A stretch of 38,376 nucleotides of DNA from Treponemataceae bacterium (GTDB taxonomy: Bacteria > Spirochaetota > Spirochaetia > Treponematales > Treponemataceae): contig JAIKVO010000071.1 in NCBI GenBank assembly GCA_024685655.1, positions 1-38,376 on the forward strand, read 5' to 3'. The notes below the pieces were generated by a model. It saw only the letters and a program-made list of their open reading frames with translations. It had not been told where the DNA came from and made no database searches. This document shows positions 28,230-37,415 of this stretch, one piece after another; position 1 is the stretch's first letter; each line of letters opens with the position of its first letter. The position numbers and the translations under genes are program-made.

Positions 28230-29390
28230 ATGATTCCTTTTTATGGCGTCGTTGTCTTATCGTGCGTGATGTGTATGATTACGCTGGCGATGGCTGTCGG
28301 TAAAAATACGATTCTAGATAAAAACAGCATTCAGTGGTTCAGGTTCACGTTCATCCTTGTCGCGATGGGCATGACCTTTGAATTCGCAGGAGTCTTATTC
28401 AGCCATCTGGGCAACATTCCGTCCTGGCTTTTTATCACCGTTACTCTGTGTGAATATGTGCTTTCTCCGTTCCTGACGCTCTCGCTCGCAAAAAGCTGCG
28501 GAATCAAAGCATCCTTAAAACCTATGTTTGCCGTAATGATGTTTCATGCGGCTCTCGAAATTGCCTTGGCACCTTTTGGTATCATTTTTTATATCAGTGA
28601 AGAAGGCTATTTTTGTAGAGGCGATTTTTACTGGATATATCTTGTTTTTTGCGGTATTTCCTTTTTGTTCATACTTTTCGTTTTTATCCATCTTGCCCGG
28701 AAAGCAAAGGAAAACAACCTTGGCGCACTGCTGATGATTGCAGTCACTTTCCTTTGCGGACAGATTCCTTCAATTGTCGAGGATCAAATTTACACTGGAT
28801 ATATGTCAATTTGCATTACAGCTGTTCTGCTTTATATCTTTACACAGGATTTAATGCGAGGGCAGTTAATCAAAATAATCGGACAGGAACAAGAAAAATC
28901 AACGCATGATTCACTTACAGGAGTTGCAAACCGTGAATTGTATGAGCGGAGAACAGGAATAATGAACGGAAATATCCAGAATGACGCTCAAGCCGTACAT
29001 TTTGCAATTTGTGAGTGCGATCTTAATAATCTTAAAGTTATAAATGACACATATGGCCATGAGTCCGGCGATTTTTATATAAAAGCGTGCTGCAAGGTAA
29101 TCTGTAATTTCTTTAAGCACAGCCCTGTGTTCCGCACTGGTGGCGATGAATTCGTAATTATTCTGCAGAACGAAGATTACGAGAATTATGAACAGATTAA
29201 AAAGGATATAAATGAATTTGTTATGTCCGAAGTACGCAAAAAAAGCTCGATTCTGGAGAAAATATCGTTCGCGGCAGGGTTTTCAAAATTCAACAGCAAG
29301 ACAGACAAAACTGTGGGCGATGTTTTGAATCGTGCCGATTTTGAGATGTATATCCACAAAAAATGCGTGAAAACGAACGCTTCTGTTTAG
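28230..29390 (+). CDS. Membrane-bound diguanylate cyclase (GGDEF)
   Basis: N-terminal TM segments; HDSLTGVANRELYE, NDTYGHESGD, RTGGDEFVIIL. Confidence 0.88.
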   Translation: MIPFYGVVVLSCVMCMITLAMAVGKNTILDKNSIQWFRFTFILVAMGMTFEFAGVLFSHLGNIPSWLFITVTLCEYVLSPFLTLSLAKSCGIKASLKPMFAVMMFHAALEIALAPFGIIFYISEEGYFCRGDFYWIYLVFCGISFLFILFVFIHLARKAKENNLGALLMIAVTFLCGQIPSIVEDQIYTGYMSICITAVLLYIFTQDLMRGQLIKIIGQEQEKSTHDSLTGVANRELYERRTGIMNGNIQNDAQAVHFAICECDLNNLKVINDTYGHESGDFYIKACCKVICNFFKHSPVFRTGGDEFVIILQNEDYENYEQIKKDINEFVMSEVRKKSSILEKISFAAGFSKFNSKTDKTVGDVLNRADFEMYIHKKCVKTNASV

Positions 29391-29396
29391 TTTCTG

Positions 29397-29622
29397 GGGA
29401 TATGGGCGTTCTGCCTGGTTCGGTCGCGACAAGTCGCTCCCGTCCCGGCAGCCGGGCTGCTACAGGTTTCGCGCTAACCGCGCTCCAGCCTCCCAAGCTT
29501 CGCTTGCCTTCGCAGCACAGCTGCTCGGAGACTCGCTCAAAATGCTCCACCGGAGCATTTTGCCCTGCTTCGCAGAGCCGCTCCCTAGGAGGCTGCCTTC
29601 GGCACCTTCCGCATCCCTAACG
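29397..29622. repeat. GC-rich chained-hairpin element
   Basis: Bounded by GATATGGGCGTT and CATCCCTAACG; includes the 11-bp perfect hairpin CAAAATGCTCC-acc-GGAGCATTTTG (29538-29562) and mini-hairpins AAGC-TTC-GCTT, CTGC-TTC-GCAG, CTCC-CTA-GGAG, TGCC-TTC-GGCA. Confidence 0.75.
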
Positions 29623-29681
29623 TAAATTGTTACTGTGCATCCTTCTGCGCATATTGAGATCTTCGCGTATCTACAGCAGGC

Positions 29682-29710
29682 TTGCCATAACTCCGTTCAA
29701 ATGCCATATT
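29682..29710 (+). promoter_or_regulatory. Promoter placing the start site at the ATG of the RluA-family gene
   Basis: TTGCCA-N17-CATATT, 6 nt before ATG 29717. Confidence 0.45.
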
Positions 29711-29716
29711 AACATC

Positions 29717-30520
29717 ATGTCAGAAAAGCTCCGCATTCTATATGAAGATAAATTCCTCGTCGTTGTTTATAAGCCTGAAAATATGCTGACAGTGCCTTAT
29801 CCTGGCTCGCGGGTGCGAACTGCAATCGATATTCTTACGGAAATACGGCGGAAACGCGGGCTTGTTCATGGCAGTTACAGGCCGGCTGCCGTTCATCGCC
29901 TGGACAGAGAAACTTCTGGCGTTATGATGTTTGCCCTAACCCCGGAATGTCGTGACAAAATTATGGACGACTGGCAGCGCTTAGTGAAACACCGCTATTA
30001 CGTGGCGCTTGCGGAAACTCCGCATTTTGGCGCAGTTTCGCGATCAGGAGCACAGAAAAACCGCCGAACAGAGCCACGCGCGGAAACACCGGCAGTCAGC
30101 AGAAACGCGCCACGCACGGAAACACCGGCAGCCGGCTTGCTTCCCGACGAGGGCGTAATAGATCTTCCGCTTACAAAAAACGCGATGCATCATTCTTACG
30201 TCGCGGATACAACGCGTGGCGGAAAACCGCTTAAAAACGAAGTACAGGCGGTGACGCACTACAGAATCCTTGAAAAAAGCAACAAATATACACTTTTCCA
30301 GCTGGAACTCGAAACCGGCAGAACGAATCAGATTCGTGCGCACCTTGCCGCAAAAAAGTACCCCATCGCTGGAGACAGCCTGTACCGCGCGCATTCTGAT
30401 CCGTTTCACCGGCTTTGTCTTCACGCCCGTACGCTTGAATTTGTTCATCCGTATACGCAAGAAACGCTTTCATTTGATGTTCCTGAGCCGGATTCTTGGC
30501 ATAAATTGTTCCAGCGGTAA
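29717..30520 (+). CDS. RluA-family pseudouridine synthase
   Basis: AAVHRLDRETSGVMMFA catalytic motif; LETGRTNQIRAHLA; HARTLEF. Confidence 0.9.
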   Translation: MSEKLRILYEDKFLVVVYKPENMLTVPYPGSRVRTAIDILTEIRRKRGLVHGSYRPAAVHRLDRETSGVMMFALTPECRDKIMDDWQRLVKHRYYVALAETPHFGAVSRSGAQKNRRTEPRAETPAVSRNAPRTETPAAGLLPDEGVIDLPLTKNAMHHSYVADTTRGGKPLKNEVQAVTHYRILEKSNKYTLFQLELETGRTNQIRAHLAAKKYPIAGDSLYRAHSDPFHRLCLHARTLEFVHPYTQETLSFDVPEPDSWHKLFQR

Positions 30521-30546
30521 AATAATTATCCTATTGCAAAACTTGC

Positions 30547-30575
30547 TTGACATCTGTTAAACGTTGTAATAACAT
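30547..30575 (+). promoter_or_regulatory. Promoter placing the start site at the ATG of uxuB
   Basis: TTGACA-N17-TAACAT, 6 nt before ATG 30582. Confidence 0.6.
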
Positions 30576-30581
30576 ACTAGT

Positions 30582-32213
30582 ATGTTAGAATTGGACAGAA
30601 ACTCTCTTTCATCTGAAGAATGGAAAAACATCGAAGTAGCACGTCCTGAGTATAATATTGAGGAAATGTGCAAGAAAACCCAGGAAGCTCCGGAATGGCT
30701 CCACTTTGGAGCGGGTAATATTTTCCGTGGTTTCATTGCCGTACTTCAGCAAAGGCTTCTTGACGCGGGGCTTGCAAAAACTGGTATTATCGCGTCAGAC
30801 ACATTTGATTACGAAATAATCGATAAAATATATGCGCCTCATGATAATCTCTCGCTGCTTGTCCTTATGAAAGCGGACGGTTCTCTTGAAAAAGAGATTG
30901 TCGCATCTGTTGCCGAGGCGGTCCACGCCGATTCTTCCGATGAGACTGCGTGGGGGCGTATGAAAGCGATATTCCGCTCGCCGTCGCTGAAAATGGTAAG
31001 CTTCACGATTACAGAAAAAGGATATTCCATAACGAACATTGACGGCAGCATAAATAAAATTGCCTCGGCGGATATGCAGACTGGTCCCGCTCATCCGGCT
31101 CATGCCATGAGCGTAGTTACGGCTCTTGCCTACGAGCGTTTTTGCAACGGCGCATCGCCAATCGCATTTGTCAGTATGGATAACTGCTCGCATAACGGAG
31201 AAAAATTAAGTAACTCTGTATTCGCCGTTGCGGAAGCTTGGTTCAGGAACGGTTTTGTTTCAAAAGATTTTGTGGACTGGCTTCATGATGAAAAGAAAGT
31301 GTCTTTCCCGTGGTCAATGATTGATAAAATCACACCACGCCCGGCTGCAGAAGTTCAAAAAAAGCTGGAAGATGCTGGAATCGATGGAATGGCACCTATA
31401 ACGACTTCGAAAGGCACATATATCGCTCCGTTCGTTAATTCGGAAAAACCTCAGTATCTTGTAATAGAAGATTCTTTCCCCGCCGGTCGTCCTGCGTTCG
31501 AAAAGCTTACTGACTGCGGTGTTTATCTTACAGACCGTGATACTGTAAATCGTACTGAGCAGATGAAAGTTACGACATGCTTGAATCCGCTCCATACCGC
31601 ACTCGCTGTTTACGGTTGTCTTTTAGGCTATACGTCTATTGCGGCGGAAATGAAAAATCCGCTTCTTGTAAAGCTGGTTAAGAAAATCGGCTATGATGAA
31701 GGCTTGCCGGTCGTCGTTAATCCGGGTATTCTTAACCCGCTTGATTTTATAAACGAAGTAGTCGAGGAAAGAGTTCCGAATCCTTATATCCCTGACACTC
31801 CGCAGCGTATTGCTACTGATACTTCGCAGAAGGTTCCGGTACGATACGGCGAGACTTTGAAGGCCTACATCAAGGCTGGAAAATCCATGGATTTTATGAT
31901 TGGAATTCCTCTTGCAATTGCTGGATGGTTGAGATATCTTCTTGCAGTTGATGATTCAGGGGCGGAGATGGCGCTTTCTTCTGATCCAATGCTGGGCGAG
32001 CTGAAGGAAAGCCTTAAGGACGTTGTCTTTGGAAAACCGGAGTCTGCACATGGCGTTTTGAAGCCTCTTTTGTCGAATCCGGTGATTTTTGGCGTTGATT
32101 TGTATTCTTCGCCTTATTCCGCAGGGCTTGCGGAAAAAATTGAATCGCTTTTCTGTGAACTGATTTCTGGAAAAGGCGCGGTAGCGAGAGTCCTGGAAGA
32201 ATATTTAAAATAA
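30582..32213 (+). CDS. uxuB: Mannitol dehydrogenase-family oxidoreductase, probable fructuronate reductase
   Basis: WLHFGAGNIFRGF, VSMDNCSHNG, FPWSMIDKITPRP; adjacent to uxuA. Confidence 0.85.
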   Translation: MLELDRNSLSSEEWKNIEVARPEYNIEEMCKKTQEAPEWLHFGAGNIFRGFIAVLQQRLLDAGLAKTGIIASDTFDYEIIDKIYAPHDNLSLLVLMKADGSLEKEIVASVAEAVHADSSDETAWGRMKAIFRSPSLKMVSFTITEKGYSITNIDGSINKIASADMQTGPAHPAHAMSVVTALAYERFCNGASPIAFVSMDNCSHNGEKLSNSVFAVAEAWFRNGFVSKDFVDWLHDEKKVSFPWSMIDKITPRPAAEVQKKLEDAGIDGMAPITTSKGTYIAPFVNSEKPQYLVIEDSFPAGRPAFEKLTDCGVYLTDRDTVNRTEQMKVTTCLNPLHTALAVYGCLLGYTSIAAEMKNPLLVKLVKKIGYDEGLPVVVNPGILNPLDFINEVVEERVPNPYIPDTPQRIATDTSQKVPVRYGETLKAYIKAGKSMDFMIGIPLAIAGWLRYLLAVDDSGAEMALSSDPMLGELKESLKDVVFGKPESAHGVLKPLLSNPVIFGVDLYSSPYSAGLAEKIESLFCELISGKGAVARVLEEYLK

Positions 32214-32356
32214 GATAAGTTGGCAGATGCCATATGAGTAGTCTGCGTTGAGTGCGTCTTGTAAAAGATGTCTCGTACAGCATCTGTCACAGTTTATAAC
32301 CCATTTTTGCACACGCTGAATGACCGCAAGACTGTTCGGCTTTGGAGGTTTGAAAG

Positions 32357-33463
32357 ATGAAAATGACATTCAGATGGTTCGGTACGGGCTTTGATTCTGT
32401 TTCCTTGAGCCAGATTCGCCAAATTCCTGGCGTAAAAGGGGTTATTACAACTTTGTATGACAGTGTGCCTGGAGAAGCATGGGCAGAAGATAAAATAAAA
32501 GCACTAAAAGCTGAGGTAGAGAAAGCCGGGCTTGAAATCTCCGGTATTGAAAGCGTCAATATTCACGACGACATCAAGACAGGAAGCGGTCGGCGTGATG
32601 AATACATAGAAAACTACATTAAAACGCTTGAGGTTCTGGGCAAAAACGATATCCGTATGGTTTGCTACAACTTTATGCCTGTTTTCGACTGGACACGCAG
32701 CGAACTTGCCCGTGTGTGCGAGGACGGCTCGACTGTTCTTGCATACAACTCAAAGGCTGTTGATGCTATTAAGCCTGAGGAAATGTTCGGTGCGCTCGAC
32801 AAAGATTCCAACGGTTTCGTTCTTCCTGGCTGGGAACCTGAGCGAATGGCTCGTGTAAAAGAACTTTTCGCGCTGTACAAAGAAATCGACAACGAAAAGC
32901 TTTTTGAAAATCTTGTTTATTTCCTTAAGGCAATTATGCCGGTGTGTGACAAATACGATATAGATATGGCGATTCATCCGGATGATCCTGCATGGCCGGT
33001 TTTCGGGCTTCCGCGAATCATCACATGCAAGGAAAGCGTGGTTCGCATGCTAAAAGCCGTGGACAATCCGCACAACGGCTTGACGTTCTGCACCGGCTCA
33101 TATGGCACGAACCGCAAGAATGATCTTTGCGAGATGATAAAAGCTGCTACTGGAAGAATCCATTTTGCGCACATAAGAAATCTTAAGTTCAACACTGCTA
33201 TCGATGATCCTGTTCAGGATTTTCAGGAGTCAGCACATCTTTCGAGCGCGGGATCGTTCGATATGTTCAAGATTGTGAGGACGCTCTACGAAACCGGATT
33301 TGACGGAGTTATCCGCCCTGATCATGGCCGTATGATTTGGGGTGAAAAAGCAATGCCTGGTTACGGACTTTACGACCGCGCGCTCGGAGCCGCATATCTT
33401 AACGGCTTGTGGGAAGCGTGCGAAAAGACAATTGACCGCAGCGGTGTAAAGATTTATAAATAA
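32357..33463 (+). CDS. uxuA: Mannonate dehydratase
   Basis: MTFRWFGTGFDSVSLSQIRQIPGVKGVITTLYD, MAIHPDDPAWPVFGLPRI, RPDHGRMIWGE. Confidence 0.95.
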   Translation: MKMTFRWFGTGFDSVSLSQIRQIPGVKGVITTLYDSVPGEAWAEDKIKALKAEVEKAGLEISGIESVNIHDDIKTGSGRRDEYIENYIKTLEVLGKNDIRMVCYNFMPVFDWTRSELARVCEDGSTVLAYNSKAVDAIKPEEMFGALDKDSNGFVLPGWEPERMARVKELFALYKEIDNEKLFENLVYFLKAIMPVCDKYDIDMAIHPDDPAWPVFGLPRIITCKESVVRMLKAVDNPHNGLTFCTGSYGTNRKNDLCEMIKAATGRIHFAHIRNLKFNTAIDDPVQDFQESAHLSSAGSFDMFKIVRTLYETGFDGVIRPDHGRMIWGEKAMPGYGLYDRALGAAYLNGLWEACEKTIDRSGVKIYK

Positions 33464-33598
33464 TAGATTTGGACTGATTCTCGGCCACCGTGTTTCGAAA
33501 TTTCTCGTTTTTCGCAAGTTACGAATGGTTTCACCCTTCGTATTTTGTAAATTGAAATGGGGCGAACAGAATTTCGGGTTAAACAGGGTATTCCTTGC

Positions 33599-34456
33599 TC
33601 AGTAATAAATAATCTCAAATGAAGTGTCTGTTACGAATCCTGCTTTCGTGTATGCTTTTTTGGCCGGAATATTTGCGCACTTAACGAAAAGAGCTGTTTT
33701 TTTACCCATTTCTGCATTTTTCAAAGCGAGTGTTTGTGCCAAAAAAGCAGCAAAGCCATGGTTCCTGTATTGCGGAACTGTGTAGATTCCCCCAAGCTGA
33801 TACCAATTAAGACCGCGTGCGTTTGTTCCTGCCTTTGCGACTGCTTTTTTCCCTGGCTCAGTGAAAAGTGCATAAACTATCTGCTCTCGTAATGTTTTCC
33901 TGAGTGTAAGACGGCATACGGCTTCTTCAAAATCTGCGGCATCAAGAAGAACTTCGTCCATTTCATAACCTTTTTGAAGAGGCACAAGGTCGTCAAGATG
34001 CATTGCTTCGCATTTTACAAGCTCCAGATTTTCTGGCAAATGCAGTTTTTCTGTGTTGCCTTCGTAATGCATGAGCATATAACTTCTTGTTTCTTGTCTG
34101 CGTCTTTTTACAGCAGATGCAACAAGCTCGCATCCTTCTTTTTCGCCTATAATGCAGAATACTTGTTTGTGTGGAATTTCATCGGCAAGGAGTTTACAAA
34201 ACTCTGCTTTTTCAGTTTCGGAAGTGAATTTCAGGCAATGAAGAATCTGCCCATGCTCTGAAAAAGAAACAACGCCTTTCAGTTCATCTTTTGTTGTTCT
34301 AAAGAGAAAGATCTTATACTTTGCCTCTGATGGCAAACTGCATTTCCCGTCACTATAGAAAAGACTTGAGAGCGTTATGTTTTTCTGCTCATCTTGTGCT
34401 ATGAATCTTGCGACATCAAGTAGCGAATCATCGTCAATTTCGGATATTAAAAGCAT
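33599..34456 (-). CDS. GNAT-family N-acetyltransferase
   Basis: C-terminal GNAT core (LGGIYTVPQYRNHGFAAFLAQTLALKNAEMGKKTALFVKCANIPAKKAYTKAGF). Confidence 0.8.
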   Translation of the reverse strand: MLLISEIDDDSLLDVARFIAQDEQKNITLSSLFYSDGKCSLPSEAKYKIFLFRTTKDELKGVVSFSEHGQILHCLKFTSETEKAEFCKLLADEIPHKQVFCIIGEKEGCELVASAVKRRRQETRSYMLMHYEGNTEKLHLPENLELVKCEAMHLDDLVPLQKGYEMDEVLLDAADFEEAVCRLTLRKTLREQIVYALFTEPGKKAVAKAGTNARGLNWYQLGGIYTVPQYRNHGFAAFLAQTLALKNAEMGKKTALFVKCANIPAKKAYTKAGFVTDTSFEIIYY

Positions 34457-36249
34457 TATTCTTTCTCCGGCAATGAAAGCGGGATTTTCCCATACACAGG
34501 AATTTCTCCTGAAAGAACTGCCGCCACTGCCTTGAACGAGTAATCAGAATAGCTGTATGCGAAAAGAATAGTATCAGCCCAATCCATGTCTATTACGAAA
34601 TTAGGAGAAAGGACAGAGATTATTATGATTTTTTTGCCGCAATTCTTGAGGGAATTTGCGATAGCAGCGGTTTCCTCATTGCCTACGATTATTATAGAAG
34701 TGTCGTATCTTCTGACCATCCGCAAAAGATCCTCAGAGCTGGTCGCAAGCTGGTCTGAATCCATCGTGTAACGATAATAAAACAGTTCGGCGTTTTTATA
34801 TCTTTTTTTCAATTCGCTCTGATATGTTATGAAAGGTCCCGCTATAAGCACACGCTCGTTCTGGGCTTGTTCCGGTGTATATGGGAACGAATCGCCTTTG
34901 TACAGACTTATGGAGCGGCACGCCTGCTCCAAGAAAAACTTTGAGCCTTCTGGATCCGGTATTCGTTCGGCAAGATTGTTTACATCAGGAAAAAGCGGAG
35001 CCGCATTCCCAGATTTGAAATACTTGAGTTTTTCTTTCAGTATGTGGATAGCCGCTTCTTTTACGCACCCCCTGAATTCCGGGTCAGAATTCATCAGCGG
35101 ATAATTATTTCGCCAAATTGCATCGTTCATGTCCGGTGTGTCTGAGAAAATGATGATATCGTTTCCGGCTTTTATTGCCATGCGTACTGCAAGCGAAACA
35201 CCACCGGCAAAAACAGTTGCAGCGTTCATCATCATGTCGTCCGTTATTACAAGACCGTTATAGCCAAGTTCTTCACGAAGTATGCTTTTGATATACCGTT
35301 TTGATAGAGATGCTGGAGTTCCGTCCGGCTCAATTTGCGGAAAACACAAATGTCCGCTCATTATGGCTGGAAATCCGGCTGCAATTATCGCTTTGAACGG
35401 AACAAGCTCTCTGTTGTAGAAAGTTTCTTTCGATATGTTTATGACAGGCAGTTTTCCGTGCGAGTCTGCATCTGTATCACCGTGACCGGGGAAATGTTTC
35501 GCAGTAGGAATGACTCCGGCATCAAAGAGTCCTTGAGAGAAAGAAACTCCCATAGTTCCTACATAGTCTGGATCGTCACCAAAGGAACGCGGACCTATGA
35601 CCATTGATTTTAATGAAGAATAGATATCGACGATAGGGGCAAAGTTCATGTTTATCCCCATAGCATTAAGCTCGCGGCCGATGTAATAACCGGAGTAGTA
35701 TGCGTCATAGGGATATCCGGATGCGCCTATGGCAAGATTTCCTGGTGTATCGCTTGTTTCTCCTTTTACATGCCTGATCCAGCCGCCTTCCTGATCGGTC
35801 GCGACAAAAAGTGGAATCTTGAATCGGCATTCAACCGATCTTTGCTGCAGCGAAGATACCGATTCTGCGACTTTGTAGATATTATCCGTGTTCCAGCCGT
35901 AGAGTTTTACGCTTCCAAGACCTCTTTCTTTGACCCATTGATATAAATTATTGGAAGGTTCTGAGCCTGACCATCCGAACATAAGTATCTGTGCTAAAAG
36001 TTCTTCATCTGTCATCCTGTTTACGATAGCTTCCGCAAGTTCATCATCCGGGTAGTCACTCCAAAAGTTAAGGTCTGCAGGATACCCGTCGCTGTAAAGG
36101 ATTACGGAGCTTTGCGCGTTAGCGTTGAAAATAGATGAGAAAAAAAATAAAAACGCAAATATCGAAATAATACTTGTCCGGTATTTTTGTTTTAAACAAG
36201 ATTTTAACAGTGTTCGAACAAGAGCCGGCACAGAACCTGAAAGGTGCAT
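34456..36249 (-). CDS. Secreted GH3 family glycosidase, beta-N-acetylhexosaminidase-like
   Basis: KHFPGHGDTDADSHGKLPVI motif of NagZ-type GH3; signal-like N-terminus ending NANAQ. Confidence 0.85.
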   Translation of the reverse strand: MHLSGSVPALVRTLLKSCLKQKYRTSIISIFAFLFFFSSIFNANAQSSVILYSDGYPADLNFWSDYPDDELAEAIVNRMTDEELLAQILMFGWSGSEPSNNLYQWVKERGLGSVKLYGWNTDNIYKVAESVSSLQQRSVECRFKIPLFVATDQEGGWIRHVKGETSDTPGNLAIGASGYPYDAYYSGYYIGRELNAMGINMNFAPIVDIYSSLKSMVIGPRSFGDDPDYVGTMGVSFSQGLFDAGVIPTAKHFPGHGDTDADSHGKLPVINISKETFYNRELVPFKAIIAAGFPAIMSGHLCFPQIEPDGTPASLSKRYIKSILREELGYNGLVITDDMMMNAATVFAGGVSLAVRMAIKAGNDIIIFSDTPDMNDAIWRNNYPLMNSDPEFRGCVKEAAIHILKEKLKYFKSGNAAPLFPDVNNLAERIPDPEGSKFFLEQACRSISLYKGDSFPYTPEQAQNERVLIAGPFITYQSELKKRYKNAELFYYRYTMDSDQLATSSEDLLRMVRRYDTSIIIVGNEETAAIANSLKNCGKKIIIISVLSPNFVIDMDWADTILFAYSYSDYSFKAVAAVLSGEIPVYGKIPLSLPEKE

Positions 36250-37185
36250 TTATTTGTAAATTTCTCCCTTAAGCTCACGGATATATTTGCCTGCGCTATC
36301 TGCGGCGATTGCACCGTCAGCCGTGGCCGTTACAACCTGGCGGAAGCTTTTGGAGCGGATGTCTCCGGCGCAATAAAGCCCTTTTACGGGAGTTTCCATT
36401 TTCTCGTTTGTTATGATGTAGCCGCCGTCATCTTTCGGGAGCATATCTACAAGGTCGGAGCGCGGAATCATTCCTACAAAAATGAACACACCGTCGGCAC
36501 CTATTTCCGAAGTTTCTCCAGTCATCATGTTTTCAACCACAACAGCCTCAACTTTCTCGGAGCCTTTTATTTCTTTGACTACGGTGTTGAACACTTTTTT
36601 TATGCTGTCGTTGGTCAAAATCCTGTCAGCCACCGCTTTCTGCGCCCTGAAACTTGATTTACGGTGAATAATTGTAACGTCTTTGCTCAACGTTGAAAGA
36701 TATGTAGCTTCATCGCAGGCTGCGTCGCCTCCGCCGATTACGATAATCCGCTTGTTTCGGAAAAAAGGACCGTCACATGTTGCGCAATACGAAACGCCTC
36801 TTCCCTCAAGTTCAGTTTCACCCGGAATGCCGAGTTTCCGATGTTCTGCTCCTGTCGCAATCAGTACAGTGTTACTTTTAAATGTCTCGCTGTCTGTTTT
36901 CAGCGTAAAAGTCTCACCGATTTTATCGATTGAGTTTATAGACGCAATGCGGAAATTTGCTCCGAAAGAAACGGCTTGGGATTTCATCGCATCCATGAAA
37001 TCTGGTCCGGAAACGGCAGGATAAAGTCCCGGATAGTTTTCCAGTTTATTTATATTGAAAGCCTGGCTGGATGCCCCGTTTTCAATTACAAGCACTTTAA
37101 GTGCGGCTCTTGCGGCATATTGTGCGGCAGAAAGCCCCGCAGGCCCTGAACCAAGAATAATCATGTCAAAAAAATTTGTTTCCAT
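36250..37185 (-). CDS. trxB: Thioredoxin reductase
   Basis: GSGPAGLSAAQYAAR, CATCDGPFFRNK redox motif, GGGDAACDEA. Confidence 0.95.
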   Translation of the reverse strand: METNFFDMIILGSGPAGLSAAQYAARAALKVLVIENGASSQAFNINKLENYPGLYPAVSGPDFMDAMKSQAVSFGANFRIASINSIDKIGETFTLKTDSETFKSNTVLIATGAEHRKLGIPGETELEGRGVSYCATCDGPFFRNKRIIVIGGGDAACDEATYLSTLSKDVTIIHRKSSFRAQKAVADRILTNDSIKKVFNTVVKEIKGSEKVEAVVVENMMTGETSEIGADGVFIFVGMIPRSDLVDMLPKDDGGYIITNEKMETPVKGLYCAGDIRSKSFRQVVTATADGAIAADSAGKYIRELKGEIYK

Positions 37186-37191
37186 ATTGAT

Positions 37192-37220
37192 ATTCTACAC
37201 GGTTTCGTAGTGTTTTTCTA
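37192..37220 (-). promoter_or_regulatory. Promoter placing the start site at the ATG of trxB
   Basis: TAGAAA-N17-TAGAAT; -10 ends 6 nt before ATG 37185. Confidence 0.45.
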
Positions 37221-37322
37221 CAAAAAAATGAATATGATCTAATTAAATGGTTTCCGAAAGATGATGAGTGCGCATTTTTATACAGGAATTGGTAGAAAGA
37301 TGCATAAACTTGCGGTTCTGAA

Positions 37323-37351
37323 TTGACGCAAAAACCTTGATATGGTAATCT
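37323..37351 (+). promoter_or_regulatory. Sigma70-like promoter of the ABC binding-protein gene
   Basis: TTGACG-N17-TAATCT with extended TGG. Confidence 0.7.
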
Positions 37352-37415
37352 AACCGAAGAGTAAGACTTTTCGTGCATAAATATATATGCAATTTTGAAA
37401 AGCTCGGAGGAAAAT

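Noticed and set aside
28961-29200. Inhibitory I-site (RxxD) in the GGDEF protein
   Set aside because: No RxxD at the expected position before RTGGDEF; lack of an I-site is common, so not reported as a finding.
32222-32288. Long-range stem GGCAGATGC/GCATCTGTC between uxuB and uxuA as a riboswitch
   Set aside because: Single 9-bp pairing with a 49-nt loop and no further architecture; too weak without covariation.
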